A stretch of 64,000 bases of DNA from Saccharothrix obliqua (GCF_019375475.1 NZ_JAHXGQ010000012.1:1-64000); one strand, 5' to 3'. Shown: positions 22,883 through 32,152, counted from the first letter of the stretch. The notes: generated by a model not told the origin, from the sequence alone. Translations and numbers: made by a program.

Positions 22883-24994
22883 CTAGGTGCGCAGGGCGAA
22901 CAACGAGTTCAGCGGGTTGCGCACCGGCACCTCGACCACCGAGCCGAACCCCGCCGCGGTCGCCAGCTCGACCAGCTTCCCCCGGGGCAGCCCGAGAGTG
23001 CCCAGCGCCGGACCGCCGTCGGCCAGCGCGGTCGGCACGCAGTAGAGCGTGCTCGTCGCGTGCAGGACCGCCGCCGCCGGCCCGGTGTTGTCCCGCGGGT
23101 CGGCCGCCGACTTGCTCTCCAGCACCAGCAGCACGCCGTTCGCGGGGGCGAGCGCCTGCCGCGCGGCGCGCAACAACGCCGTCGGGTCGGGCGCGTCGTG
23201 CAGCACGTCGAACATCGTGACCAGGTCGAGCGGCCCGGACAGGGCTTCCGCCGCGTCACCGCGCTCGAACCGCACCCGCTCGGCGACCCCGGCTCGGGCC
23301 GCGGCCTCGGTGGCGCGTGCGACGGCGGGCGCGTGCAGGTCGTACCCGACGAACCCGGCCGCGCCGAACCGCCGCGCCAGCGCGATCAGGGCCGCACCGC
23401 CGCCGCTGCCCACGTCGACCACCGCGCCACCGCGCTCCAGCCGGGCCACCAGGCCGTCCACGGCGGGCAGCCACTCGTCGACGAGCTGCCGGTCCAGCCA
23501 GGTCGCGCTCATCCGCCGCATGGCGGCGTAAAGCGCCTCCGGGTAACGCTCGTGCGGCACGCCACGCCCTTCCCGGAACGCCGCCGCCACCTCGTCCACG
23601 ACGGTCGCCATCGACGCCATCAGCTCGAAACCCGGCCCGAGGTGCGCGGGCGACTCCTCGTGCGCCAGCACGGCGGCGTGCGCGGCGGGCAGCGTGAACC
23701 GCTCCCGCGCGTCCTCCACCTCCAGGTAACCGGCACTCGTCATGCCCCACAACCACTCCCGCACGTGCCGTTCCGCCAACCCGGTGCGCTCGGCCAGCTC
23801 CGCGCTGCCCGCGGGGCCCGCGGCCAGCGCGCCGAACAGGCCCAGCCGCACGCCCAGCGCGCCGAGCAGCCCGGTCATGCCACCACCGAGGTCGGCCATG
23901 ACGCGTTGCGCGAAGCCGAACGTCGCGGCGAGGTCGGGCTCGGGTCGCCGCTCGGGCGGCCCGCCGCCGGCCGACCAGCCGTGGGGGCCGCCGGGACCGG
24001 GCCGGGGCCCGCACAGCGACTGCGCCCGCGTGCCCGCGTCGATCCAGAAGGCGGTGAGCAGCCTGCGCTCGGCGACCGGGTCCGGCACGTCGAGCCCTTC
24101 CCAGCCGGAGTGGAACACCTGGAGCAGGCTGCTGCCCAAGCCCGCGGGCTCGATCCACACGTGCCCGGTGAGCGCACGCGACCAGGAGGGGCGGCGCAGC
24201 TCGAAGTCCAGGCTCGGCAGGTAGGACGGGAACTGCTGGCCGCTGTCCACCAGCCTGGTCACGCGCATCCGCACCGTTCCGCTCGCGTCGCCCATGACCA
24301 GGGTCAGCTCGTCGTCGGGCGCGAGCGACCCGGCGGAGCGCTGCAACCAGTGCTTCACCGCGCCGGGACTGGTCAGCGCTTCCCACGCCGCGAACGGCAT
24401 CAACGGCAGCGGGGTCTGGACGTAGGGGCCCATCCGCCGCCACGTCCACCGGGTGTTGGCCCCGGTGCGCAGGTGCGCGGTGAGCTGGTCGAGGATGCCG
24501 GGCCAGCCCATGCCGTTCCACGACCGCCAGTCCGACGGCGGGTTGGTCGCCTCCTCCACCGCGGTGACCGCGGTCCCGTCCGGGCCGGGTGCGACCGTCC
24601 ACGTCACCCGGGCCGCCGGGCCGATGCCGTTCCACCGCCACAGGTGCTCCAGCACGCCGGGTTGCGTGCCGGTCGGCGGCGTGCTGCGGCTGGTGGCGCA
24701 GTAGAAGAACTCGCCGTCCTCGAAGTCCAAAGTGGACTCCGCGCCGCGCACCGCCCATTCGCCGGACGGGACGGCGAACCACTCCCGCAGTCGCGCCGGC
24801 TCGGTGAGCGCGGCCCACACGCGGTCGGCGGGCGCCGTGGTCGTCGTGGTGGTCACCAGTCGTTCCCAGCGGTCCTGCGCGACCGGGAAAGCTTTGCCGC
24901 CCAGCGGTTCGAACGCGGTCGCGCGCCGGGTGAGGTCGAAGTCGGGTGGCGCGGGGATGCCGGCGAACGCGCCGCCGGGAAGGCCGGTCGTCAT
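22883..24994 (-). CDS. SRPBCC-SRPBCC-methyltransferase fusion protein
   Basis: A 703-residue fusion. Residues 40-190 and 190-325 are two AHSA1/SRPBCC domains (DRVWAALTEPARLREWFAV; MPFAAWEALTSPGAVKHWL). After a Pro/Gly linker (GPRPGPGGPHG), residues 360-440 form a winged-helix dimerisation region (GALGVRLGLFGALA, AELAERTGLAERHVREWLWG). The C-terminal part is a class I SAM methyltransferase with motif I AVVDVGSGGGAALIALA and DLVTMFDVLHDAPDP. Architecture after residue 350 matches small-molecule O-methyltransferases. The same two activities are encoded as separate neighbouring genes at 38806-40366. The substrate is unknown; a ligand-holding domain feeding a methyltransferase is a reasonable inference. 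Confidence 0.85.
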   Translation of the reverse strand: MTTGLPGGAFAGIPAPPDFDLTRRATAFEPLGGKAFPVAQDRWERLVTTTTTTAPADRVWAALTEPARLREWFAVPSGEWAVRGAESTLDFEDGEFFYCATSRSTPPTGTQPGVLEHLWRWNGIGPAARVTWTVAPGPDGTAVTAVEEATNPPSDWRSWNGMGWPGILDQLTAHLRTGANTRWTWRRMGPYVQTPLPLMPFAAWEALTSPGAVKHWLQRSAGSLAPDDELTLVMGDASGTVRMRVTRLVDSGQQFPSYLPSLDFELRRPSWSRALTGHVWIEPAGLGSSLLQVFHSGWEGLDVPDPVAERRLLTAFWIDAGTRAQSLCGPRPGPGGPHGWSAGGGPPERRPEPDLAATFGFAQRVMADLGGGMTGLLGALGVRLGLFGALAAGPAGSAELAERTGLAERHVREWLWGMTSAGYLEVEDARERFTLPAAHAAVLAHEESPAHLGPGFELMASMATVVDEVAAAFREGRGVPHERYPEALYAAMRRMSATWLDRQLVDEWLPAVDGLVARLERGGAVVDVGSGGGAALIALARRFGAAGFVGYDLHAPAVARATEAAARAGVAERVRFERGDAAEALSGPLDLVTMFDVLHDAPDPTALLRAARQALAPANGVLLVLESKSAADPRDNTGPAAAVLHATSTLYCVPTALADGGPALGTLGLPRGKLVELATAAGFGSVVEVPVRNPLNSLFALRT

Positions 24995-25050
24995 GGACCG
25001 AGACTGGCACCGGGCGCGGGTGCCGACTTCTCACAGCTTGCGCTGTGCCG

Positions 25051-26151
25051 TCAGCGCGGCAACCGGAACAACGCGGCCAACTGCCGCAACCGCAGTGCTC
25101 TCGGCATCGCCGCGACCGCGGTCTCGCGGAGCCGGCAGGCGAGGGGGTGGTGCCACGCGCCCACCGCGGCCAACGCCCGCGCCTGCGCGTTGGCGGCCTC
25201 GGCGCGTTTGCGCCGCGACTCCTCGTACGACCGCAGTGCCGCCGCGACGTCCACTGTGGACCTGAGGCGGTCGGCGAGGACCAGCGCGTCCTCGAACGCC
25301 TGCGAGGTGCCCTGGCCCATGTGCGGGAGCCCGGGGTGCGCGGCGTCGCCGACCAGCACGACGCGGCCCCGGTGCCACGAGCGGGCGCGCCCCCGGTCCC
25401 GGACCCCGGTGACCACGAACCGCTCGGTGGGCGTGGCGGCGAGCAGTTCCGGCACGGGCTCGTGCCAGTCGCGCAACCGGTCCGGCGGACGTGGACCGGG
25501 TCGGGGTCCGGAGGCGAACCAGTACACCCGGTCGCCGGGCAGCCGCCACACCCCCACCGAGAGGTCACCGCCCATGGTGAGCAGCCCCGGGCCGGGCGGC
25601 AGGCCCAGTTCGACCACGGCCCGCCACACGGTGCTGCCACCGCCTCGCCACGGGACGTCCAGGCCGATCGCGGCACGTGCGGTGGAGCCGGCGCCGTCCG
25701 CCGCCACGACGACATCGGCCTCCGTCGACGTGCCGTCGCGGAACACGGCCCGGGCCCGTCCGCCCACCGTCTCGACACCGACGCACTCAGCCCCGTAACG
25801 CACGGTCCCGCGCGGCAGCAGGCCCGCCAGGGCCGCCACGAGTTCGGCGCGGTGCACGCCGATCCCATTGCCACCGACCGATTCCATGTCGTCCGATGAC
25901 AAGCGGTGCAGCGTCCGGCCGCCGGCGGTGCGGATCGCGATGCCCTCGGCGGCCAGGCCCGCGGCGCGGACCACGTCGCCCGCGTGGAAGCGGTCCAGTG
26001 CGGCGAGGCCGTTGGGCCACAGGGTCAGGCCGGTGCCCTCGGCGGGCAGTTCTCGCGCCCGTTCCCAGCACCGCGCGTCGATCCCCGCGCGGCGCAGGGC
26101 GAGCGTGACCGCGAGGCCCGCGGGGCCCGCGCCGATGACCGCGACCCGCAC
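25051..26151 (-). CDS. FAD-dependent monooxygenase (PheA/TetX-like)
   Basis: A 366-residue group A flavoprotein monooxygenase. VAVIGAGPAGLAVTLALRRA is the FAD Rossmann motif at the N-terminus, DVVVAADGAGSTAR the DG motif near residue 150 and GRVVLVGDAAHPGLPHMGQG the GD motif near 275. It lies one base downstream of the SnoaL-like gene with the same orientation, a pairing often seen in aromatic polyketide or terpenoid tailoring. The GTG start is at 26151. The substrate is unknown. Confidence 0.85.
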   Translation of the reverse strand: MRVAVIGAGPAGLAVTLALRRAGIDARCWERARELPAEGTGLTLWPNGLAALDRFHAGDVVRAAGLAAEGIAIRTAGGRTLHRLSSDDMESVGGNGIGVHRAELVAALAGLLPRGTVRYGAECVGVETVGGRARAVFRDGTSTEADVVVAADGAGSTARAAIGLDVPWRGGGSTVWRAVVELGLPPGPGLLTMGGDLSVGVWRLPGDRVYWFASGPRPGPRPPDRLRDWHEPVPELLAATPTERFVVTGVRDRGRARSWHRGRVVLVGDAAHPGLPHMGQGTSQAFEDALVLADRLRSTVDVAAALRSYEESRRKRAEAANAQARALAAVGAWHHPLACRLRETAVAAMPRALRLRQLAALFRLPR

Positions 26152-26152
26152 G

Positions 26153-26584
26153 TCAGGTGAGGATCGCGGACAGCAGCCGCTCGTCGACCAGGCCGAGCTG
26201 GCTGAGGAAGTGCAGCTCGTCCATCACGTTGCGGTGCTCGACTATCCGTCCGTCCACAATGCGCAGTTCGCCCATCACCTGGACCCTGATCGTGCGACCG
26301 GTGGCGGGAATGCCCTGGAAGTCCTCCTTGTGCGTGCACGTGGCGGTCATCCGGGAGAACAGCAGGTCGCCGTCGGCCGCGAGTTCCTCGATGTGGAAGC
26401 GCAAATCCGGGAACGCCCGCCGGAAACCACCCATGAGGGAGGCCACCCGGTCCCGGCCGTACGAGCCGGCCCGGCTGTGGTGCACCATCTCGGGCGACCA
26501 GACGCTGAGCACGGTCTCGAAGTCGCCGTTGTTCATCGCGTCCACGAAGCGCCGGAACAACGCCTTGTTGTCCGCTTCGGCCAT
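26153..26584 (-). CDS. SnoaL-like NTF2-fold protein
   Basis: A 143-residue NTF2-like protein with SnoaL features: NKALFRRFVDAMNNGDFETV, DLRFHIEELAADGD and GRTIRVQVMGELRIVDGRI with ATGRTI in the usual place. SnoaL-type proteins catalyse aldol cyclisations or ester hydrolysis, and many are uncharacterised. The ATG is preceded by GAGGAGGAC. It is the first gene of a two-gene operon with the FAD monooxygenase and is divergent from the AraC gene at 26716. Confidence 0.8.
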   Translation of the reverse strand: MAEADNKALFRRFVDAMNNGDFETVLSVWSPEMVHHSRAGSYGRDRVASLMGGFRRAFPDLRFHIEELAADGDLLFSRMTATCTHKEDFQGIPATGRTIRVQVMGELRIVDGRIVEHRNVMDELHFLSQLGLVDERLLSAILT

Positions 26585-26715
26585 GTCGTCCTCCTCGTCG
26601 CCGGGGTGGTCATCCCGGACGCTAGGACCAGGTCCGGTGCGGTACTTCTCTGGTCTTGCGGCCTTGTCCGCGGCATCCTTGTCGCTTGAAAATCATAGAG
26701 TTAGCGTCTCCGGTC

Positions 26716-27513
26716 ATGACGGGGCGCCGGCTGGTCTCCCGGGTGCACGAGGACGACGTGACGCGCGTGGTGCGCCACATGCGTGCCGACCCGGCCGCAC
26801 CGCACCGCCTGGCCGACCTGGCCGCGCTGGCGACGCTGAGCCCGTCGCACTTCCACCGAACGTTCCACCGGGTCACCACGACGACGCCGGCGCGCTACCT
26901 GACCGCGGTGCGGATGACGGTGGCGAAGCGGTTGCTGGCGGAGACGGACCTGACGGTCACGGTCGTGTGCGCGCGCGTGGGCTACGCGAGCCTGGGCACC
27001 TTCACCACGCAGTTCACCCGGCTGGTCGGCACGTCACCGGGCGCGTACCGGCGCGCCGTCGACCGGGTGGGCGGGTTGCGGATGGGTGAGCTGCTGGACT
27101 CGGTGGAGGTCCCCGCGCGGTCGGCGGCGGTGTGGGGCACGGTGCTCGGCGGCCCGGCGCGGCCGGCGGTGCTGTTCACCGGGCTGTTCGGGGCGGACCT
27201 GCCGCAGGGGCGGCCCGTGGGGTGCGCGCTGGTGCCGGTGGCCGACCGGGGCAGCCGGGTCGAGCTGGGCTCGCCGGCGGACGGCGACTACCGGGCGTTC
27301 ACGGTGTGCCTGGACGGCGGCACGACCGTCGTGCGGGCGCTGTGCGGTGAATCCCAGGACCACGAGGGCTGGGGCCGGGCGGAGGTGCGCGTGTGGCGGG
27401 GGGCGCAGCTGGGTCTGCCGTTCGTGGTGCGCCTCCGGGACGCCCGGCCGTACGACCCGCCGGTCGTGCCGGCCGTACCGCTGTTGTTCGCCCTGCACCG
27501 CCACAAGGGCTGA
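26716..27513 (+). CDS. AraC family regulator
   Basis: The 265-residue protein starts almost directly with the AraC domain (DDVTRVVRHMRADPAAPHRL, LSPSHFHRTFHRVTTTTPARY, RVGYASLGTFTTQFTRLVG), followed by a C-terminal ligand-type domain (AAVWGTVLGGPARPAVLFTG) that also follows the HTH in the regulator at 20981. The two are paralogues in inverted order around the SRPBCC/monooxygenase genes. The ATG at 26716 has no clear Shine-Dalgarno sequence; an A+T-rich promoter-like stretch lies at 26684-26705. Confidence 0.8.
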   Translation: MTGRRLVSRVHEDDVTRVVRHMRADPAAPHRLADLAALATLSPSHFHRTFHRVTTTTPARYLTAVRMTVAKRLLAETDLTVTVVCARVGYASLGTFTTQFTRLVGTSPGAYRRAVDRVGGLRMGELLDSVEVPARSAAVWGTVLGGPARPAVLFTGLFGADLPQGRPVGCALVPVADRGSRVELGSPADGDYRAFTVCLDGGTTVVRALCGESQDHEGWGRAEVRVWRGAQLGLPFVVRLRDARPYDPPVVPAVPLLFALHRHKG

Positions 27514-27514
27514 C

Positions 27515-27536
27515 GGCGCGGGGCAGGCCCCGCGCC
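27515..27536. terminator. Bidirectional terminator hairpin
   Basis: GGCGCGGGGC (27515-27524) pairs perfectly with GCCCCGCGCC (27527-27536), leaving two bases as the nominal loop. It lies just after the stop of the AraC gene and before the stop of the convergent gene at 27552. Confidence 0.75.
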
Positions 27537-27551
27537 GCCGCACCCGTCACG

Positions 27552-28190
27552 TCACATCTCCTCCTTGGCGAGGTAGCCACCCATCCGGAAGCGCAGGCTC
27601 GTCACGTACGCGACCGGCGGACCGTCGAGGTCCCGCTCGTCGTGCAGCGGCAGCATCCGGTAGATCTGGCCCTTGCCCGGCGACCCGGCGGGCGGGATCT
27701 GCCGGACGTCGTCGATGGTCAGGATGATCGGTTCCTTGTTGACCAGCCGCATACCGAGCTTCGGCATGGTGAACACCGCGCCCACGGCCATCCGGCACGC
27801 CTTGGCGGACGGGCCCTCGCCCGCGTACGGGTCGAACGGCGTGCGGATCTGGCCCGTGGACAGGCAGTCCGGGTTCAGCGTGACGGTGATGTCGCCCAGT
27901 TCCTCGCACGACCCGGTCATCTTCATCTCGATCAGGTTCGTGTAGACCTCGGCGCCGGCCCACTCCGCGGAGGTCGGCTCCGAGCGCACCACGCGCACGT
28001 AGCCGGAGAACTCGACGGTGTACTCGCCCACGCCCGGCACGGCGAACGTGTCGACGGAGGTGATGCCCAGGTTGTCGATGCCCGGCTCGGGCGGTGTCCA
28101 GGGGACGACGGTGGTGCCCCGGTAGAGGTTGGGCACGCCTTCGGTCGTCACCGGGCGGCCGTAGACGACGGTCGGCTGCTGCGCTGTCAT
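27552..28190 (-). CDS. Conserved protein of unknown function (operon with HEAT protein)
   Basis: A 212-residue soluble protein I do not recognise. It has no signal peptide and no membrane segment, and is rich in beta-strand-like runs (FAVPGVGEYTVEFSGYVRVV, PIILTIDDVRQIPP). Two cysteines occur as GSCEEL and NPDCLS, and a third in KACRMAVG. It ends with SLRFRMGGYLAKEEM. The ATG at 28190 follows GGAGAGG. It is the second gene of a two-gene unit behind the HEAT-repeat gene (22-base gap), so the products may act together. Confidence 0.6.
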   Translation of the reverse strand: MTAQQPTVVYGRPVTTEGVPNLYRGTTVVPWTPPEPGIDNLGITSVDTFAVPGVGEYTVEFSGYVRVVRSEPTSAEWAGAEVYTNLIEMKMTGSCEELGDITVTLNPDCLSTGQIRTPFDPYAGEGPSAKACRMAVGAVFTMPKLGMRLVNKEPIILTIDDVRQIPPAGSPGKGQIYRMLPLHDERDLDGPPVAYVTSLRFRMGGYLAKEEM

Positions 28191-28212
28191 GGTCCTCTCC
28201 TCTCGCACTTGG

Positions 28213-29529
28213 TCACACGAACCGGGTCGTGTGGTCGCAGCAGGTCAGGCCCTGCTGGTCGGCGACGCCGTCCTGGTCGGAGTCGATCTCGCCGTTCACG
28301 GTGGAGTAGACGTCGCGGGAGTTGAGGTCGATGACGCCGTCGCCGTCCCAGTCGTTCAGCTTCCCCTTGAAGGTGCCGAGGATGAACGCGTTGGTCATCG
28401 GGCCCACCTCCGGGTCGTGCAGCGTGGACAGCACGCCGTTGCCGGGGGTGAGCACCTCCTCCAGCGACCTGCCCGCGATCCGCGACAGGTTGACGTAGCC
28501 CCAGCCCTGGAAGCGCCCGCGCACGTAGCGGATGGCCGCCTCGTCGTGGACCTGGAACTTCGGGTCCAGGTGCCACGTGCCGTACCGGGCGAAGCCGATG
28601 TTGGCCTGCCGGGTGCCCGCGCTGGGGTCGTCCGCGCGGCCGGACTTGAAGAACGTCCTGGGCACCAGCGACTCGAAGAAGAAGTTGCCGCGGTCGCGCC
28701 GGGTCCGGTCGGTGAAGCCCCGGAACAGGTAGTTGTCGCAGTGCGGCGACCCGTCCCGGTGCAGGCCGGAGATCGTCTTGGCGATCACGAGCTGCCGCTC
28801 GCGGGTGGTCACGTTGGGGCACGCGTGCGCCTGGCCGTAGATCCGCGCGAGGCCCTGCGGCGCCAGCGAGATCTTCCCCCAGTGCGTGTTGGTGTCGTCC
28901 AACCGGACGTAGAGGTCGCAGTGGATGAGCAGGTAGATCGTCTCGTCGAAGGTGCGGCCCGGCGTGAACCTGCCGGACCGGCCGTCGAACGCCGGGTCGC
29001 CGGTCTGGAGTTCGCTGTCGAACAACCCGGCCCACTCGGCGATCTCCGGGTCGGCGTCGGCGCGAAAACCACGCAGCGCGGCGACCGCGCGCGGACCGCC
29101 CAGCTTCTCGATCGCCCACAGGGCGTCCCAGCGGACCTCGCGGTTGCGGTCGTCACGGGCGGCCTGCACGAGCAGTTCGATCGCGTCGTCGTGGTCGCGG
29201 TCGGCGTACTCGTAGAGCGCCTGCTCGCGCATCGCCGGGTCGGGGTGGTTCAGCGCCTGGTCGCGCAGTTCGTCGTTGGTCCGGTTGTCCAGGCGGATCG
29301 CGACGCGGTCGAGCGCGTAGCCGAAGTCGCTGGCCCAGGCGGCGGGGTCGCCCGCGACGAAGCGCGGGTCGACGTTGCTCAACGTGGTGCGGTAGGCGAA
29401 GTTCAGCGCGTCGCGCTGCTCGGCGCCCAGGTCGTCGAGCAGCGCGGGACCGCCCACCGCGTCGCCCCAGGACCCGGGATCGCGCTCCGCCAAGGACGCG
29501 GGGGACTTGTTGCACAGGTCGATGGCCAT
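28213..29529 (-). CDS. HEAT-repeat protein with EF-hand-like calcium-binding C-terminus
   Basis: This 438-residue protein has no signal peptide. Residues 75-165 carry HEAT-like helical repeats (DDAIELLVQAARDDRNREVR, WDALWAIEKLGGPRAVAAL). A central domain of about 220 residues is unassigned (TFDETIYLLIHCDLYVRLDD). The C-terminus has two Dx(D/N)xDG loops, DWDGDGVIDLN and DSDQDGVADQQG, like dockerin or thrombospondin-type-3 calcium loops. The ATG at 29529 follows GGAGGGG. It leads a two-gene operon and is divergent from the AarF-led operon across 163 bases that include an A+T-rich promoter-like patch (29570-29600). Confidence 0.65.
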   Translation of the reverse strand: MAIDLCNKSPASLAERDPGSWGDAVGGPALLDDLGAEQRDALNFAYRTTLSNVDPRFVAGDPAAWASDFGYALDRVAIRLDNRTNDELRDQALNHPDPAMREQALYEYADRDHDDAIELLVQAARDDRNREVRWDALWAIEKLGGPRAVAALRGFRADADPEIAEWAGLFDSELQTGDPAFDGRSGRFTPGRTFDETIYLLIHCDLYVRLDDTNTHWGKISLAPQGLARIYGQAHACPNVTTRERQLVIAKTISGLHRDGSPHCDNYLFRGFTDRTRRDRGNFFFESLVPRTFFKSGRADDPSAGTRQANIGFARYGTWHLDPKFQVHDEAAIRYVRGRFQGWGYVNLSRIAGRSLEEVLTPGNGVLSTLHDPEVGPMTNAFILGTFKGKLNDWDGDGVIDLNSRDVYSTVNGEIDSDQDGVADQQGLTCCDHTTRFV

Positions 29530-29692
29530 CGCGGCACCCCTCCAGGTCGGTGGTTTTCCCTGTCCGAATACGCTATAAAAACCAGTAGTAAAAAAGTTCT
29601 TCCAGCTCATCTTTCCCGACATCACCCGAACGGCGGCGGTGCTCGACCGGCGACCGCCGCTCGCGCGATCGAGTCCACCCGGGACGGTGACG

Positions 29693-30973
29693 ATGCCGAG
29701 AACCGCCGCGCAGGAACGAATCCGACCGCACCAGGTCGTGCTCCGCCTCGCGCACTGGGCCGGTGCGACGGCCTGGCACCTGGGACTGGGGCTGGTCGAG
29801 GCGGCACGGGACCGGATCACCGGCGCCACCACCGACGTGGCCGCCCGCCGGGTCGGCTCCTGGGCCACCGGGCTCGGGCCCACCTTCGTCAAGGGTGGCC
29901 AACTGCTCGGCACCCGCCGGGACGTGCTGCCGGACGCGTGGTGCGCGCGGTTGAGCGCGCTGCACGACCGGGTCCGCCCGATGAGTCGGGCGCAGGCGGT
30001 CACCGCCCTCGCCCACGCGTACCCCGACCGCTGGCCGTTCGCCCGGTTCGACTGGACGCCACACGCGTGCGGCAGCATCGCCTGCGTGTACCGGGCCGAA
30101 CTCCGCGACGGCCGCCCGGTGGCCGTCAAGCTGCGCCGGCCGCGGGTGGACCGGCGGATGCGCGTCGACTTCGCGCTGCTCGCCCACGGCGCGACAATCG
30201 TGCAGGCGCTGCCCGGTATGCGCCGGTTGCCCGCGCGCCGGATGGTCGAGCAGGTGGGTGTCGCGGTGCGCCGCCAGGCCGACCTGGACCACGAGGCGGA
30301 CGCGCTGGTCGAGTTGCGCCGCAACCTCGGCGGCCGGGGCCGGTTCGTCGTACCGCGCCCCATCGCCGAGGCGAGCGGGAACGGCGCGCTGGTGATGGAC
30401 TTCATCGAGGGCCTGGCCAGGTTCGAGCCGGGCGACTTCACCAGGGAGCAGCGGCGTGACATCGTGCGGCGCGTGCTTGGCGGCGTGTACCGGATGCTGT
30501 TCATCGACGGCTACGTGCACTGCGACATGCACCCGGGGAACCTGTACCTCGCGCCGGGCGGCGAGGTCGTCCTGCTCGACGCGGGCTTCGTGGTGCGGCT
30601 GCCCGCCGGGGTGCGGCGGCTGTTCGCGGAGTTCTTCCTGGACATGGCGACGGGCCGGGCCGAGGAGTGCGCCGAGGTGGTCCTGCGCAGCGCCGAGCAC
30701 GTGCCGCCGGGCAGCGACGTGGCGGGTTTCCGGCGCGGTGTGGTCGAACTGGTCCGCGCCGCGCACGGGCAGACCGCGGGTCGGTTCCGGCTCGCGCCGT
30801 TCGCCACCCGGTTGTTCGACGTGCAGCGGCGGTCGGGCATCTCGGCGGCGCCGGAGTTCGTGTTCCCGCTGGTGTCCTTGCTGGTCCTGGAGGGAATGAT
30901 CAACGACTTCGACGTGGACGTGGACTTCCAGGCCGAAGCGGTGCCCACCCTGCTCCAGGCGTTGCGGGCCTGA
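29693..30973 (+). CDS. AarF/UbiB (ABC1) family atypical kinase
   Basis: The 426-residue protein has the UbiB family signature set: FVKGGQLLGTRRDVLP (KxGQ motif, residues 67-70), CGSIACVYRAELRDGRPVAVK in place of the usual AxAS nucleotide loop plus the catalytic Lys, CDMHPGNLYL (HPGN) and LLDAGFV (DFG-equivalent). UbiB proteins are ATPases/kinases that assist quinone or lipid metabolism. In place of the usual A-rich loop the sequence is CGSIAC, a mild deviation. It leads an operon of biosynthesis-like genes, which suggests a lipid or isoprenoid substrate. The ATG at 29693 is used; a GTG lies six bases upstream. Confidence 0.8.
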   Translation: MPRTAAQERIRPHQVVLRLAHWAGATAWHLGLGLVEAARDRITGATTDVAARRVGSWATGLGPTFVKGGQLLGTRRDVLPDAWCARLSALHDRVRPMSRAQAVTALAHAYPDRWPFARFDWTPHACGSIACVYRAELRDGRPVAVKLRRPRVDRRMRVDFALLAHGATIVQALPGMRRLPARRMVEQVGVAVRRQADLDHEADALVELRRNLGGRGRFVVPRPIAEASGNGALVMDFIEGLARFEPGDFTREQRRDIVRRVLGGVYRMLFIDGYVHCDMHPGNLYLAPGGEVVLLDAGFVVRLPAGVRRLFAEFFLDMATGRAEECAEVVLRSAEHVPPGSDVAGFRRGVVELVRAAHGQTAGRFRLAPFATRLFDVQRRSGISAAPEFVFPLVSLLVLEGMINDFDVDVDFQAEAVPTLLQALRA

Positions 30974-30974
30974 C

Positions 30975-32090
30975 GTGGTGCGCGCCTCCGCCCGCCACGA
31001 CGCCCCGTTCCGCCCCGCGCCCGCGGTCGCGTGCGGGTGGCGGCTGCTGGGTCCGGCGGACCACCCCGTCGCGGCCGGGTTGCCACGTGGCACGGACGCC
31101 ACCGCGGTGCTGCTCGGCGCGGAGTTCCGCCCCGCGGACAACGCTCTGCTGCTGGCGGCCGTGGCCGCCGCCGCCCGCACCGGCGGTCGGCTCGTGCTGG
31201 TGCACCAGGGCGCCGGGGGCGGCAGCCTGCTGCGCGTGGCCGCCCGGGAGGACCCCGGGCTGCGGGTCGGGGTGGTGGAACTGCCCGCCGTGCCGACGCG
31301 GGCCGCGGTGGCGGCGGCCACGGCGGCGATGCACGAGCCGGAGGCGCGCGTCGACGCGCGCGGGCGGGTGACGCGGACCGCGTGGCACGAGGTGGCGTTG
31401 CCCGGCCACGGCCCGCTGCCCGGCGGCGCGGTGCTGGTCACCGGTGGCGCGCGTGGTCTGGGGCTGCGGGCGGCCCTCGTGCTCGCCCGCGTGCACGGTT
31501 GGCGGCCGGTGGTGGTGGACGTGGCGGAGCCGGGGCGTGCCGACCGGCTCGCGTCGGCCCGCGCGGTCGTGGTGCGGGCGGACGTGCGGGACCGCGACGC
31601 GGTGCGCGCGGCGCTGGCGACGTCGGTCACCGGGCCGGTCCGCGCGGTCGTGCACTGCGCGGGTGTGCTGGTGGCGGGGCAGGTCGCGCGCAGCACGCCG
31701 GCGGACCTGGCCCGCGCCCAGTCGGCGAAGGTGGCGGGACTGCGGGCGGTGCTGGACGTGGTCGACGCGCGGGAGCTGCGGCACCTGGTGGTGTTCGGCT
31801 CGGTCACGGCGCACGACCCGCACCGGGGGATGGGCGCGTACGGCCTGGCCAACGAACTGCTGCGGCGTTCGGCGCTGAGCCTGGCGACCCGCCTGCCGAA
31901 CGCGGCGACAACGGTGGCGGAATGGGCGTTGTGGAGCGGCGCGGGCATGGCGCACGAGATGGGCGCGGTGGCCCAGGCCCGGCGGATGGGCATGACGCCG
32001 ATCCCGCTGCGGGCCGGGATGGACGCCCTGCTGCGCCTGCTGCACCGCCCCGCCGGACCCGCCCACGCCACCGCGATCCGGCTGGACTGA
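30975..32090 (+). CDS. Stand-alone polyketide-type ketoreductase (SDR)
   Basis: The 371-residue protein resembles a complete KR domain cut out of a type I polyketide or PUFA synthase. Residues 1-140 look like the non-catalytic structural subdomain (AVLLGAEFRPADNALLLAAV). Residues 148-371 form the catalytic Rossmann domain with VLVTGGARGLGLRAAL (NADPH), VVRADVRDRDAV, VVHCAGVLVAGQ, VVFGSVTA (Ser) and MGAYGLANELLRR (Tyr-x3-Asn). It starts at a GTG one base after the AarF stop. No ketosynthase is nearby, so it probably reduces a free or CoA/ACP-bound ketone. Confidence 0.75.
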   Translation: MVRASARHDAPFRPAPAVACGWRLLGPADHPVAAGLPRGTDATAVLLGAEFRPADNALLLAAVAAAARTGGRLVLVHQGAGGGSLLRVAAREDPGLRVGVVELPAVPTRAAVAAATAAMHEPEARVDARGRVTRTAWHEVALPGHGPLPGGAVLVTGGARGLGLRAALVLARVHGWRPVVVDVAEPGRADRLASARAVVVRADVRDRDAVRAALATSVTGPVRAVVHCAGVLVAGQVARSTPADLARAQSAKVAGLRAVLDVVDARELRHLVVFGSVTAHDPHRGMGAYGLANELLRRSALSLATRLPNAATTVAEWALWSGAGMAHEMGAVAQARRMGMTPIPLRAGMDALLRLLHRPAGPAHATAIRLD

Positions 32091-32152
32091 CGGCCCCGGC
32101 GGAGCGCAACCTCCGAGAAGTTCACACCTGGCGCCCGTGCCACGCTCGGCTC

